From contig OY848917.1 in NCBI GenBank assembly GCA_963693285.1, forward strand, positions 2,420,501 through 2,484,500: a DNA stretch of 64,000 nucleotides, written 5' to 3'. The stretch is from Xestospongia muta (lineage: Eukaryota > Porifera > Demospongiae > Haplosclerida > Petrosiidae). How positions within the stretch are numbered: position 1 is the first letter of the stretch; each line of letters starts with the position of its first letter. The translations under genes and the position numbers were made by a program. Shown in pieces: positions 1 to 13,134 of the stretch. Under the pieces are notes generated by a model that was not told the DNA's origin, did no database searches, and saw only the letters and a program-made list of their open reading frames with translations.

Positions 1-1225
1 TGATATAAACAAACAAACAAGATAATTAAATATGATAATTGAAAATGTCTTAAATGTAAGCTATGCTAGGTTTAGGTACAAGCGCACACAATTTGAATGT
101 CAATCCTGTAGTGGTAAAGGGTGATGTGTATGTAGTGTATTAACTAATGATAATTCTGATGTGTATGAAACAATATAAAAGTTTCAAAAAATAGTGTGTA
201 ACAAATATCCAACAAAATACAGGTTGTCATTGTATAATCTTGTTTTAGGTACACAATAGAGTCAAATAAAGTTTGAAAGTGGAGCACGTGTAGTTCCTAA
301 AAGTTGATACAGAAGGAGAAATAAAATTTGGTCAAATAATTAGTATATACCTTGTTCATTATGTAGTATTACTGGAGGTGAAAGTTCTTCAAGTGCTTGA
401 CTTTGATCATAATTTTTATGCTTTGTGTTACTTTGAAACCCCAGTCAGAACCTCTTTATATGGGTTTCCAAGTTACAGGATTCAAATGTATATGGACTCT
501 ATTCAACAACCATTGACTCATATTAGTTACAGTGTGACTACCAATAAGTATATTGTTCAATACCTTGTGAATTAAAGTCAGTGTCAGGGCAATCAATGCT
601 GTCTCATGGTAACCTCAGATGATCAAAGTAATATACTGGTGTCATGACAATACCAACCGTGACACTACATTGTGTCATGATGACACTTCTTTTTAACAGT
701 GCATTGATCCAGTTTTTGGAGAAATAACTTAAATTACTGTTCTAGGAAAAGAAATTTTTTACGTAATCGTTTACACAATGGCTTATTTTGATATTCACTT
801 AATTTGTTTGTAATCTTTCCATCTATCAAGTCATGTTATGTGGATATCAAATGATCTTCTAATTCATAATTCACGACTATTGTATACGTCTTTGATAAAA
901 CTAATAAAAACTACTAATAGAGGTTGATTTTACTTTGTTAATTTATTATAATTTAATTTTTCATTCTAAAATACCTATTAAAGTTTAAACAACAATGTGT
1001 TTTTGGCAGTGTACCCTGTCATTTTGTATTACATGTATATAGCCTATCCTTTCATTGGATTAAAGTGCAATATTGTTTTTTTTGTTGAACCCTAATTAAA
1101 ACAAAACAAATTTTTGAATAAAATTTTACATTTGTAACAACTCTCTAATTGTATTTCTACACACCTGTTTGTTTTAGCATTTTATATCGTATATTAATAA
1201 CATTTTTATTTCTTTTATTTCTCAG
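1..1225. other. intergenic stretch, no convincing gene
   Basis: AT-rich sequence with no recognised domain. A 65-codon open frame at 378-575 on the plus strand has protein-like composition (it contains NFYALCYFETPVRTSLYGF) and a possible GTATAT donor near 547. It could be an exon of an upstream gene that begins outside the window, but it lacks a clear acceptor and I do not recognise it. Confidence 0.3.
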
Positions 1226-2357
1226 GTGGTATGAACATTGTCAAGGTCACAAGAAGTCAATAGAGAATTTGGTTACGAATATTGAAGACTTGATAAAGGT
1301 ACATTATTAAATTACATGTACCTTAGCTATTAAACCCTAGATTTTGCCAGGGTACTAAAATATATTCGTGAGCTGTTTGCAAATGTATTGAACATGAACT
1401 TGCACTATTGGACTCTAGCAACGTGAAATGACTTTGCTTAAGTTTTAATCTAATAGTTGAAGGTAAATTTATACTAAATTCGCTGAAAACCAACTTCATA
1501 ATGATATGATTTGCTCCTATTGTTCTAATGTTCAGCAAGTAGAGACAATAAACTTGTTAAGGTCCGAGCCAATGTTTAACCAATCCCCTTTATGCCCAAC
1601 TTTCACACTGTTTCCCTATCCTTTTTAGCCAAAGCACATGACCACAGATTGTTATTGTGTTTAGGACTCTTTGAGATAGACAAATGTTTATTGTCTGTGA
1701 CTTTTGATCTTCTCTATCCAAATATAACTGAGCATACCAATAATATCACAAATAGTGGCCCAAAATTGCACACTAAGTTAGATAGGTACAAGTAAGTTTA
1801 CATTTTTTTGTTTGATTAATTGTGCATTTTTTATGTATTTTTATAAATCACATGATATTTTTGTTATAATCCAGGTCTATTATTCCTGTTACGTCAATTG
1901 AAAAGTGATCCTAACTCAATTATAGACATCACTATCAAATCTAAAAGAATGACTATTTGTATATTTATGATGTGTTCTTTTATCAATTTATTACTATTTT
2001 AATTTTGCAAATTAATGTAGACTTGTAATAATAAAATCCATGATGATAAGTGAAGCTTTAAAAATAATTGTACATTAAATTATTTTAAACATATTAATAA
2101 TTTAGTGTTGCAATCACTTCAAAAGCTCTGCAACAGTGTGGCTATGATCGGTACTAGATATGTTCATACAAATAATCTAAATCTAAACCCATGTGTTGTG
2201 ATAGACCAATGTAAGCATGACTGAGTGTGTGATCAAGGAATTGTTTCAAGATGAAACTGAAGCTTTTGCCACTGGATGGCTTATGGTGACAGCTAATGCA
2301 ACAATTAAACCTAGAAGAACAACAGTTGGCTATGATGAAGCCATATGTAAGGTTTAA
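1226..2357 (+). CDS. possible 3' exons of an unidentified plus-strand gene
   Basis: Three candidate exons are visible. At 1226-1298, CTCAG precedes and GTACAT follows a frame reading WYEHCQGHKKSIENLV. At 1629-1791, TTTTTAG precedes and GTAAGT follows a frame containing HDHRLLLCLGLFEIDKCLL. At 2216-2357 the frame contains KELFQDETEAFATGWLM and ends in TAA. The second and third exons agree in phase (2), but the first ends in phase 0 where the second needs phase 1, so an exon is missing or one call is wrong. I do not recognise the product. The support is splice-like borders plus open frames only. Confidence 0.3.
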
Positions 2358-2601
2358 TGATGGAGGAGCATCAGCAGAAGATGATAATGGATTTCACAGG
2401 AAAATGTTCTTGTATTTCTAATAAGTCAGAAGGAGATGACGATGATTCTATACATACATAATTAAAATATTTAACATAGTTAAATTTTCACTGAAAGGTT
2501 ACGAAAACACAAAAAAGATAACAATAATTATTCATTGTTTAGTAAACAATCTGTGCAAATGATACAAAAAGTTACTCTTCTGGCAATAGCTATTCAGCTA
2601 T

Positions 2602-5600
2602 TTATGATTTCTCTTCATTATTTATGTTTCTCACTGTAACTTGAATAAATGTTTTTGATAGTTTTTCAAGGGAATGTGACAAAATAGCTTTAATATCTTG
2701 CTGTGTAGAATCATCAGCATTCCAATCAAGAAGAAAGTCAGCAGCTTCGTATGTATAATCGCAAGACATTATATTGTCACTTATTGTCTTTAAATAAAGC
2801 TTTTCTGAAAAAGACTGGCAAAAATTGTCAATTCTTGATTTGTACTTTTCAATAAAAGTATAAGCTTCTTTGATGTTAAACCTTTCTACTAAAATTTCCA
2901 CACCTTTGATGTCATTCAGAGAACACTTCTCCCGTACAACATTTAATACATCTTCACAGGTTTTGGCTTCAGATAACTGACATTTGGCATCTTGATAGCA
3001 GTCAAGAAGAAATGTTTTTAATTCCTGTAATAAGTTACTTCGGCTAATACTGCCACAAATACATGTTCTGACTTGATTGAAAAATAGCCCAAAATCAGCT
3101 CTGAGTGATTGAAACTCTTTTGACATTGTTTGAGGAATTAGAAACTTTGATGATGTACACTGAGGAACTAACATACATGTTCGGTGATCAAGATAACGTG
3201 ATGTATCAAACTCTACATTATAAAGATAATAATTATCATAAATTCTCTGTGTAGCTATCTGCATCAATATACTGTTAACCTGGAATTTTATTGTAAGTTT
3301 GGTTTTATGACTGCTTATAACCACAAAAGGTTGCCTTGACTAACTATAAATATATTAATTTATAATAAGTGTAATTTATGATTGCCATTAGTTTAATACT
3401 ACAACTTTACTAATTAAAATTACCATTTAACTTTTCTGTCAGTTCCATAATTTTTTTATCTTTCTCTGCAAGTTGAGAACCGAATGAAGAGTGTAATCTT
3501 TTTATTTCACTGTCTTTTTCCTCCAAGGTTTCTGTAGCATCTGTATATGAAATTATATACTAAATGCAATTTCGAGAGTTATTCCTTTTAATGAATATGG
3601 AAGCTACAGAATATCTTTTTACAATATCGTGTTCTTTCATACCTTTTAAGGTTTCTGTTAACTCAGTGATTTTCTTTTCCTTTTGTTCCAGCTCTGATTG
3701 AAGTAATGATAAACGTTTTTCAGCTTCTGTTTGTTTTTCTTCTAATTCTTTGTTAGCAACTATAACTATATAAAATTTTATTAATACAATTTAATGAAAG
3801 AATAATTTATAAGGATGGTTTTGCCAATGACTTATTATGTACATAGGCAACTAGGAAGCCTCTCTAGTTGGAAGAAATCTTCAGACTCAATTATTGCGTG
3901 TAATTATATAGAGTTATAATGTAGTAGATATAGTTAGACCATAATGTTCATTAGCCATCAATAATTTATGAGAGTATAAGATAGATGACTTTTTTTATAA
4001 TTGGTTATTTCTCATAGCATTACTTACTATAATTATCCATCTTATTCCATCTAAATGTTAGCATAAGCAAGATGCTATGCTTGCTATGATATCACTGAAA
4101 AATCAAGTGAGGCAGTTATCCTTCTTACGCTATTTGCTTTTTATAAAATATATCAGTCATTTTGGCCAATTATAGTTAATAAAATTGAATGTTACTTCTA
4201 TATGCATAGTACAAGCCAGTTATATGCTTAAAACTATTTCCTTTAATCAAACCTCACATTTTTTGCATATAATCACTGAGCATCATCCTTTACTTTAAGT
4301 ATATAGTTGGCCTTGTAATTCAACTCTCTTAATATTGAAATCTTCTATTGATTGAATGCTGAGAAGTTCTTAATTCTGTTAGAACATGAGAGTTGCAAAA
4401 TACCAGCATAGTTTCTAAAGACCATTGCTGCATATACTCAAAAAATATTTGTTTGACACACAACACTAACTATCCACCAAATTGAAGATATGAAATGTGA
4501 ATTAGGTACTAGTAAAAAAATAGTCTTTATTAGTATATCCGCAAAAGTTCTGATTGTATTTACATCGACTTTACTGAGTAAATTTATATTATTTCATAAT
4601 CTATTTTAATAGCAAAATCACCTTCCAATCTGTTTTTTAACTCAGAGATTGTTTTATCCTGTTGTGAATGAACTGATGTTACTTTATGTCTTTCCTCTGA
4701 AATTAAAATTATAAATATTGTAATTTTCTACTAAACTGTGTCTCTTGTAAATTTAAATATTAAAAGTATAGTGGCAATAATGACAATGCCTGGGATTGAT
4801 GTCTGTATATCACTAACTACTGTTGGTAGAAAGGATGGCTTAACAGAGGGTGTGATAAAATTGGTAACGTCAGAAAGCTCATCCGATGAGCAAACTGCAA
4901 AAAATAGATAAATGCAAGCTGTACCAATGTAACCTTCATGGTATATGCAAATCCTGAATCAGTAAACACAACAGAGGTCTCCATAACTCTAGAAAGCTCA
5001 GTTAAACCTTTATCTGACTCAAGATGCAATAATATGAAATTCACTACTTGTTAAATTTATACTACCAAAAAAACGTTTAACTTTCTAAATGTATTGTTAT
5101 AGCATTTAATATGTTTTATGGCTTAAGAAATTATCAGTGTGAAAGATATCAAAATGTCCAATTGTATCTGCAATTGTAAGTAAGAAATAACCTGACCTTT
5201 AATTTGTTCTATCTCCAATGTTTTACTTCTGTTCATTTTTTCCAAGTATTCAACTTTTGATCTTAATGTCTCAAGTTCATGGTTTTCCTCTGTCGTTTCT
5301 TTAAAAATTAAGTCATCTTATTGTCCATGTATGTTACCCAAATCTCACTTTTATGTTTGCCAGTATTGATAACAGGCTGCCATTTATCAATTTGTAGGCT
5401 TGACTTGCTTTCAATGTCCTGTGTGACAAGAGATATTATTTAGTGCATGACTGCTGTGACCTGTTTTATTACAAAAAGCGTTATGTTGTTGTAGCCAACT
5501 ACTAACATCTTGTCTTGTATGCAATTAATACTTACCCACACTGTAGTGTGACTAACTGTGAGTTTAATCACTCCTAATTTCTCCATGACTTCACGATTCT

Positions 5601-8600
5601 CATTTGCCTCCACCATAAGTACATTAACCAAATGCGGTGGAGTATAGCAAGTAACAGTCACAGCATTACCTTCACATATATCTGTGATATATACTCTGTT
5701 GTGGTTGGTGCCAAAAACCTTTTGTTTTAAGTCGATGATATCTCTCAGTTTACGATCATGTGCCTGCCATTTCAGAGTAAAATGGACAGTCTCGCAAGTA
5801 AGATGATGAGTATGCGATACTGCATTAAATGCCTCATTAAAGCACATGCTGACAGTGACTTTCTCACAGAAGTTATTTACTGCTTTTTTGTACTCTTCTA
5901 TTTTAACTTTCGCTTGTTGGATGTTGAAATGATTAGAAGTGGCTTCTAAACAATCGACATTAATGATATTATAATTGTTTGCAATGATAGACATGACGTT
6001 GACAAAGGATTCGGCATGCACAAGTTGTGGCTGTAATTCTCTGTAGTCTCTACAAAGGAAAGCTTTGAATTCTTCTAGAAGACGAATTTTTGTAGCTATA
6101 AGTTGAATAACGGACTTAGTGAAAAGTACAAATTTTTTATGTAAGTCTTTAAATTGGTAATAATGGGAGCATTCATGGGTAATGTCACCTTTAATTCAAA
6201 ACAAAAGCATTTAGTAACATCAATAATTTCATACATGCATACCTTCTTGTGAAACGATGCTTTCAGTCTGGAAAATAATACCTTCAAAGTAAAATATTAT
6301 AATGTAAGTGCACCTAGTCCTCTTTGTTACATATGTACCTGTTATATTACCTCTCCTGTTTCCCTTGGAATCAAGATTACTGGTTGATGTACTGATACCT
6401 GCTAAACAAACAATGTCATTATTGCTATTATATATTAATGTTTCTCTTACAATCAAGTTCGTGATCAGATTCTTTAAAATGCATTCCCTGTACATCTTCT
6501 ATGTATAATTATTGCAAATTTATAATAGATCTTATTTAAAAGGAAATTCTTACCATAATGTTTAAGAATATCTCTAGCAATTGGTACAGATTGTGTTGAC
6601 CTCAATAAAATGCTTGTAAATACTCTTAAATGTTTAGGGTTCTTTGATACTGCTTCTCGTAAAGCAATTAGTGGGCCACCAACCATTACACGTCCCAATC
6701 GTTTCACCTCGTCTAATGTATCTTTAGAGATAAGCCTCTCTGTATATAACATGTGTATAGCATCTACAGAAAGGACATGCTGAGAGAGCTTTTCAGAGTG
6801 TGTATGTAGTATTTGACTGGCAATCTTTGTTTCTTCATCTGCAAACAAAACAATAATTATAATAAAATATTAGTGATATGAAAAATACCAAAAATCATCA
6901 AAGATGTTTTAATTGTTGCGCTGTCAACAGTACTCTACAAAAAAGACAGTATTATTTTGAATAGTAAATAATACATACTGGCAGCTTAGAAGATACAGGA
7001 TTGGCAATTTCTTAAAAGTTAAAAAATTGATTAATTTATCTTACAGAATAATTTGTATACCTTTTTCATCTTGTTGCAAGTCAACTTTCTTTAAGTTTGT
7101 TTTTTCACTGCTACATTGTTCTATAATAAATTAAGACATAATGAAATCAGAGTAAATTTATATGTAATTAATTTAGTTATTTGTTTACCAGTTGCATACG
7201 TTGCAAGTACTGCACATGCAATGTACAAATTTATTCACACATTTTCAAATTATGTATGAACATGCAGTATAAAGTCCCAGGCGTTAGTCACTAAATCAGT
7301 GCATTTAGTTCTACGAAAAAGTTCTCGTAGTTTCTAAAAAGGTACCAAGCATAAAGCACTTGTTATTTTATTCACTATTGAATTATGACAAATGTTCTGC
7401 TAGTGTTGCTGATTACTAAGTGTAATAACTAAATAAAAATACAAATTAAATTCATTGGTTGTTATATGTGTCAGCTAGTGGTACAAGTATTTGGGTCTAT
7501 TATTGTAAACTGTACATTAATATTTGCTGTAGCAATTGATGAGTCTTTACTTTACTTTTTCTTGTAAAAACTGATGCATTAGGCTCAAAAGTTAGTGTTT
7601 CTCAAGCACTGTTTCCCTGACTTCCTATGCTATAGAGTTTAGGAAATTTGGGTTAGGGTCTAGGGACAATTTGGAAGTAGAATGTGTGTATATAAAACAA
7701 AAAAATTTGAGTATAAATAAAATGAAATTGGAAAATAGGAGTGGGCGTAATGCACTTTGACTCTTGATCTGAGGAGGAGCACATGTCATATATACTAATC
7801 CTCCTCCACCTGGTTATAAAATTGTAATTAATATTCAGATTACTATTTAAAATGCAGAGCTGTGCTAGTTGGGTGAGCATATGGCAAGCCGTAATTCACC
7901 CACCTCTTAGACATCACGTCATTGGGTTATGTCGAATCACACAGTGTTAACTCAACATAAAGAGAATTATCAATGACTCACATTGATGGGGTAATTATAA
8001 TATCAATTTAATAGTTATAATGCCCAGAGTAATAACGTCAATGTCTACCAGTTACATCTACCTAATCTCAAGTTAATCACCAGAGCTATATATGAAGATT
8101 CTTTTAAATGTCTCATATTATTCAGGCTGTTGTTATAAAATTTATAATAGGACAGTCTTGTAAACTAAATAAATGTCCTTTCTGAGAAGTCATTTCTTAA
8201 AGTACATGAACTGTCAATTGTATAGTAATTAGTAATCAAAACAGTATATATATGTAAAATTAATGTGTTATTTTAAGGAATAATTTGTGCCCTAGATGGA
8301 TGGCTGCTACTGATGGAATCTAGAATTTGTGTAAATTACTCACTGTACAATTTGTTAATAATTTTTTAATATGATATACTATTACAAAGCAACAAAATCA
8401 TACAGTGAGTAACTCACATAAATTAGTTGTTAAAATAACATATTAATTTTAAAAATGATATATTATGTTGTCAACACTTTTCAATGCATTAAGTACGCAT
8501 GTTTATGACCTCAGCAAGCCTTAAAGTGATATAAATATACTGGTGAAATTGTTTTCTAATCAAGCTTTTAAATTTTAAAATAACTGTATTCATGAACTAA

Positions 8601-9524
8601 TTTATTTCACTGTAAAATGAATAGGTAGAGTACTATAGACATCAAATTTCATGTGTGACTAATTGACTATACAATTTGTTGTTCTGTAATATTATACAAT
8701 CATATTATATTATAGCAACAAATTGAACAGTGAGCAGTTCACATGAACTCTAGATTCCATAGTAAACGACCATGCACATTCGTGTAAGCTACAAATTGGT
8801 TGTTATATATAATATAACTGATTTTACAGTGTAAACACAGTAGTAGATGGGATGTCTCAGCTCCATATTGTATGTTGTTGACTTGAAATGAATAACAAGA
8901 GTGTTACTTTGCCAATAGCTCAGTTGCCAACTTTTTCCACTACAGCATAATGGAACACAGTGTTTTAATTTTTGTTGGAAAGTTCCAGAAATATGTCACA
9001 AGACTGACATGATTTAATATTATAATCTTAAATTATGTTGTCATGTACAATAGAGATGACAGGCAATATTTCCTATCTTATGGGAGTTGAGTTTCTGATT
9101 TACAATGTTATGCATTCTATTGGACCTATGATTCATAAAAATAAGGCAAAAAGATGTACATATAGACAATAACTCACGTACCAGTTGCAGAATATTCAAC
9201 AGCTGATAATTGATAAGCAAGATCTTTAGCAGCGTCTTCTGCAGGTCCGCCAAGCTCTTCAAGAATATCAATAAATTTTTGATAGTGTTCTTTTATGTCT
9301 TCGACACTCGTTTTCCACTCAAGTGCACTTTTGAATTGATCAAATATATTGTCGAAGTTTTCATTTTCCGTAACTGGCTGGTATGTTAGTTTAGCTGCAT
9401 ATGCTTTCTTTGAGAATTCCTCCATACATTTTTTTAGAATTGAGCTGAGCTTGTCATAATTAGTAATGAAGACATTCTTGACCTTGGTTTGGTAGTTTTT
9501 TACAGGTTTAGGCATCTCAGCCAT
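2602..9524 (-). CDS. 12-exon death-fold-like / coiled-coil protein with a duplicated helical domain
   Basis: Hand-built exons on the minus strand are 9524-9182, 7120-7061, 6838-6554, 6401-6351, 6281-6243, 6095-5536, 5418-5349, 5298-5197, 4696-4622, 3759-3643, 3540-3424 and 3212-2602. They sum to 2430 nt, an exact multiple of three, giving 809 residues from ATG to TAA. All junctions are phase 1 except 5536/5418, which is phase 0. In order the protein has an N-terminal helical region (about 1-115); a CARD/death-fold-like exon (about 135-229) ending RDILKHYG; a helical domain with FNIQQAKVKIEEYKKAVNNF (6095-5536); a Lys/Glu-rich coiled coil over four exons; and a second, C-terminally shorter copy with FNIKEAYTFIEKYKSRIDNF. 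The death-fold call rests on helix pattern, not on an alignment. A cytosolic adaptor role is an inference. The last intron-exon choices were made from phase and consensus only. Confidence 0.7.
8300..8780. repeat. MITE-like inverted repeat inside the first intron
   Basis: A stretch around 8318-8365 (TGGAATCTAGA...CACTG...CAATTTGTT) is matched imperfectly, in reverse complement, by about 8716-8760 (AACAAATTGAACAGTGAGCA...TAGATTCCA). A further partial copy of the arm lies at 8393-8428. This is the layout of a non-autonomous inverted-repeat element in the 2.06-kb intron 7121-9181. No open frame lies inside. I saw nothing else of note in the rest of that intron. Confidence 0.55.
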
Positions 9525-9929
9525 ATTAACGACGTATTATAGATTTTTGTTAATAGCTCAGCACCCACTAGTTATAAAATAATCCGTAACATTTGGAATT
9601 AGCCAATCAGATGCCTTATTTCGTATTCCAATTAAGCATGAAACTAGTCTCGTTCCCAGACCTATACGGAATCATGTAAGAATGGGAACGAAAATAGCAT
9701 GAAATTCGTTCAATTATATTCATCAGTTCGAGGAATGCACTTATCTACGGAATCATCTATTAGTAAATGCACCTGTCACAACATTGGTTTGCTTTGCATA
9801 TCACTGGTAACAGCTATGAATTGAACTCTTCTTTGTTCTAAGCTAGGCACTCCTACTTTTGCCTTACAAGGAAAAACTTACACAATTGATATTATAAAAG
9901 TTCATTTATATTATATATATAAAGTGCAA
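9525..9929. other. upstream region of the minus-strand gene
   Basis: Non-coding AT-rich sequence between the start codon of the death-fold-like gene and the piggyBac relic. It probably contains the minus-strand promoter, but I see no motif that I can defend. Confidence 0.4.
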
Positions 9930-11565
9930 CCAAATAGCCTCAAAAGACTTCTATTCTGCCAATGAGGTGCTGCATCTTGCACTAAAGCTAAATTCTGAGA
10001 ATGAGTACAATGAACTGGATAGTAGTATGATTTTGGACTGGAAGATAAGGAGATTTGATGAGTGTGTTAGTGATGATGAAGAGGTTTATGAACGTCAGAA
10101 TTATGTAGAAGTTGAATTAACAGACACAGATGAAGAAGCTAAGGATGAAGAGGATGGTACAAAGTAAGTCTTGAGTGATCTGTAAACTTAACGTCTAACT
10201 TTTGTAGCTCTTCGATTATCATTTGGTCATCAGAGAGTATTATTGTAACAGAATTTCATCAGAGTGTTGGCCCTTGGGACCTTTTATCTGTTCTTTACAT
10301 CCTTTATATTAGAGTATACAGTTGAGGAGACAAACAGTTTCGCTTGAGATTATCTAGGAAAAGAGGAATATCGATACTAGGAGAAACTTTCAGTTGAAGA
10401 GCATTTATGGGCTTCATGATACTTACATGCATTATGCATTTATCTTCTGTGTCAGACTATTGGAAATTGGACAAAGTGTACCACTATTCTCCCACTGCTA
10501 AGCAGTCATCTTGTCCTAAATTCTTCTAGATTCAAGATTCAATAATATTAGAATGTTGTTGACAATTCAACAGTTGCTCCTCCTGGTATATCTGGTTATA
10601 AAAAACTAGTCTAGAGAAAATATAATCTGAGTAGTTTCAATGAACATACAATCTACACAAATATGTCAATATCAATGAAGTAATGATCACATTTAGAGGG
10701 AGATCTTCTATAAAACAATACCCACCTTTCAAACCAGCAAAGAGAGGATTAATAATTATGGATGCTATCTCATGTCCATACGTGTTATGTTTCTGGACTG
10801 GAAGCGTACACAGGCAAGAAAGGACATAGAGTAGAATCAGGACTGGGAGAAAATACATTTGTGTTAGTCTATGCAATTCAAGTAAGATAATAGGAAAAAA
10901 TATTATCACGATTACTGCTACAAACATACTACTTACATAGTGTTTCCTTTTCTAGGAACCATCCTGTCTATTTCAATAATTTTTTTTCCATGTGGTGATC
11001 CTCTTTTAGACTTACAAACGTTGGTTTGTATGGTTGTGGGACACTTCACAGCAAACATAAGGGATTTCCTAATTACTTAAAAAACTTTCTTAAAATAAGG
11101 TCTCCCAATCGAAGTGATTTTCTAGTCAGGTAGCATGATAATCTCAACGTTAGTTTGTGACAAGACGATCTCACCCAGTGCCATCATATCTAGCTAGTTA
11201 AATTCCACCCAACCAAAATCTATATAATGACAGTCAAAAACTGCACAAGCAACACTACCACTTGTCTGCAATCTGTTTACAGCTACAACATATTCATGGG
11301 TGGGGTCAATCAAAATGACCAGCTTTAACAATATTACATTGTTTTCCGGATCCTAAAGGGTAAAAAGAAATACAAGACTACTAGTATCATTGGTGGTTTC
11401 TGTTTGATGTCACTATAACCAATGTATATGTCTTATGCAAATATCACACAGACCTCAAGTAGACTCTTTGTTAGACTTTTGAGTTTTGTTGAACAAAGGA
11501 CTCATTAGAAATTATTGCAGCTATGTGTTGATTGACAATCATGACTTTCTCCTACAAGATGTTTT
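9930..11565 (+). pseudogene. decayed piggyBac-like transposase
   Basis: Fragments in all three plus frames follow the collinear order of a piggyBac (DDE_Tnp_1_7) transposase. An N-terminal FYSANEV followed by an acidic stretch (DDEEVYE, TDTDEEAKDEED) lies at 9935-10163. EETNSFA is at 10325, MGFMILTC...SDYWKLD at 10407-10470, DNSTVAPPGISGYKKLV near 10561, and FRGRSSIKQYPPFKPAKRG near 10690. YGCGTLHSKHKGFP is near 11035, YNIFMGGVNQNDQL near 11290, and WWFLFDVTITNVYVLCK near 11391. Frameshifts and stops separate the pieces. The first catalytic aspartate, normally in an IDE-type motif, reads INE near 10670. The element is inactive. I did not identify its terminal repeats or TTAA target duplication. 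Confidence 0.85.
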
Positions 11566-12753
11566 TGTGAAGGGCTGAATGTCATTGCCATTGCTATTAC
11601 TGCCTACAAAAAATAGAAAGAGATACATGAAATATTTTGGCATTGTGTTACATGTGACATACATTTTTTCCACATTGGTAGAGGGGAAAACTGTTTCTTT
11701 GCTATTTATCATAGCTTAAATAGGAAGGATATTGACAAATTAGATTGTATCTTTCTTAAGCTTCAGTATGGCATCCTACCTTTACAATATCGTTCTTCAG
11801 TTTTATATTCACTTAGTCTATCTATTATTTGTTTAGTTTGTGTAAGTCTGTCTCTTTCTTATGTTAGCTTTGTATCAGTCTCTCAGTAATCCACCTATTA
11901 GCAGTCACTCAGTACTATATAAACACTCAAACTGACCTATTCAATCATTTTACACATCAATATAAATATAATGTATCTATTTGTCAGTCAAATATAAAAT
12001 AAAACTTAACTAACCTTCAAAACGTCAATTACCTTTTAGTACGTGTAATGTCAAGTCTCGTGTAAACAAAAACAAACCAGTTCTGCTTTCACTACAGTGA
12101 CATATAAATTCATATTGCAACCTGTGAGTGAATAAGAATAGAGAACTAGACCGTAGTAAGCGTTTCATGATAACAATCATAACAAATGTCAGTAGTAGTA
12201 TTGTAGTAAACATACCTTAAATGATCAGCTCTCTTAAAATATCTGACCATTCTGAAACTACACAAAAAGTAAGGAGAAAGCCTCATTAGATTACATAAGA
12301 GTAAGATTTCTCGTACAATAATGGAAACTATTGTAGCCTCCATTACAAGATTAACACAGCATTCTTTTAAAATTAATTAACCATAAATTTTATAGTCACG
12401 TAACCAGGATTAGAAACGGCACACGTGATCTCATAGAACGAACATAGTCAAAGCAAAATTTCTTACGCAACAATATCTCATATTTTTTTGATACTAATTT
12501 TTTTGTAAAACTATGAAAGAGTGTAAAATTGTAATATCTTTTATAAGATGAACAAGTTTTTGAACAGTAACATAGAATGAATTAAAGTCAGTGTTAAATC
12601 TAAGGCCTTTTAAGGCGAATTCCCCCCCTCCCTAAAATACTAAATCCCCCCTCCCCTAAAGTGAAAGTGCACATGCTTGTATACATGCATTAATAATACT
12701 CACCTATATATACTTGCTGTAATAATACAAAGTACAAATACATTAAAGGGTAA
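11566..12753. other. intergenic stretch, no gene recognised
   Basis: Short open frames only (for example minus 12343-12146). No family was recognised. A C-rich tract at 12620-12660 with runs of seven and six C stands out from the AT-rich background. Confidence 0.4.
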
Positions 12754-12995
12754 AGTAGCTGTTCATTGTCTTCAAGATGAACCTGAAAACAGACCAACAA
12801 TGTCTGATTCAAAGACTACCCTTTATGCACTTTGTAAACAATTTCCAAAATCAGTGGATGTTGTGTCTATGTTAATCAATAAAAGAAGCTTAAGAGAAAG
12901 TGATGAAAAATAATGAGTGACTGAAGTCTAAAGAAGACAGAGCTGAGGTGCATTATAAGAATGAAGTAGCAAAATTAAAAGCAACTACGCAATAA
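12754..12995 (+). pseudogene. relic of a kinase C-terminus plus coiled-coil tail
   Basis: The frame reading VHCLQDEPENRPTM and then KSVDVVSMLINKRS closely parallels the end of the intact kinase downstream (VHCLQDEPDDRPSM, then KSLDMIYSLMNNRR at about 13990-14115). A stop at 12911 and a frameshift separate it from a Lys/Glu-rich tail (LKSKEDRAEVHYKNEVAKLK) ending in TAA at 12995. The N-lobe and catalytic loop are absent. This is the remnant of a tandem duplicate of the kinase gene. Confidence 0.75.
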
Positions 12996-13134
12996 CATGG
13001 GATAGCAGTTTATATTACATTACTGCTATTCATCTTATTGTAGCATACAACATATGCCCTAAATTGGGACTATTAGTAAATTGTGGACTATTTTTAATCA
13101 GAGCCCCTCCCACTGGCCACTCCTTAGTGTAGTC

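Noticed and set aside
4927..5044. Additional exon of the death-fold-like gene (frame with DKGLTELSRVMETSVVF)
   Set aside because: An acceptor and a possible donor exist, but the donor phase does not fit the following exons and the 12-exon model is already in frame without it.
10637..10927. Minus-strand hydrophobic frame of 96 codons as a membrane protein gene
   Set aside because: The plus strand over the same stretch encodes recognisable piggyBac transposase sequence (FRGRSSIKQY), so the minus frame is a shadow.
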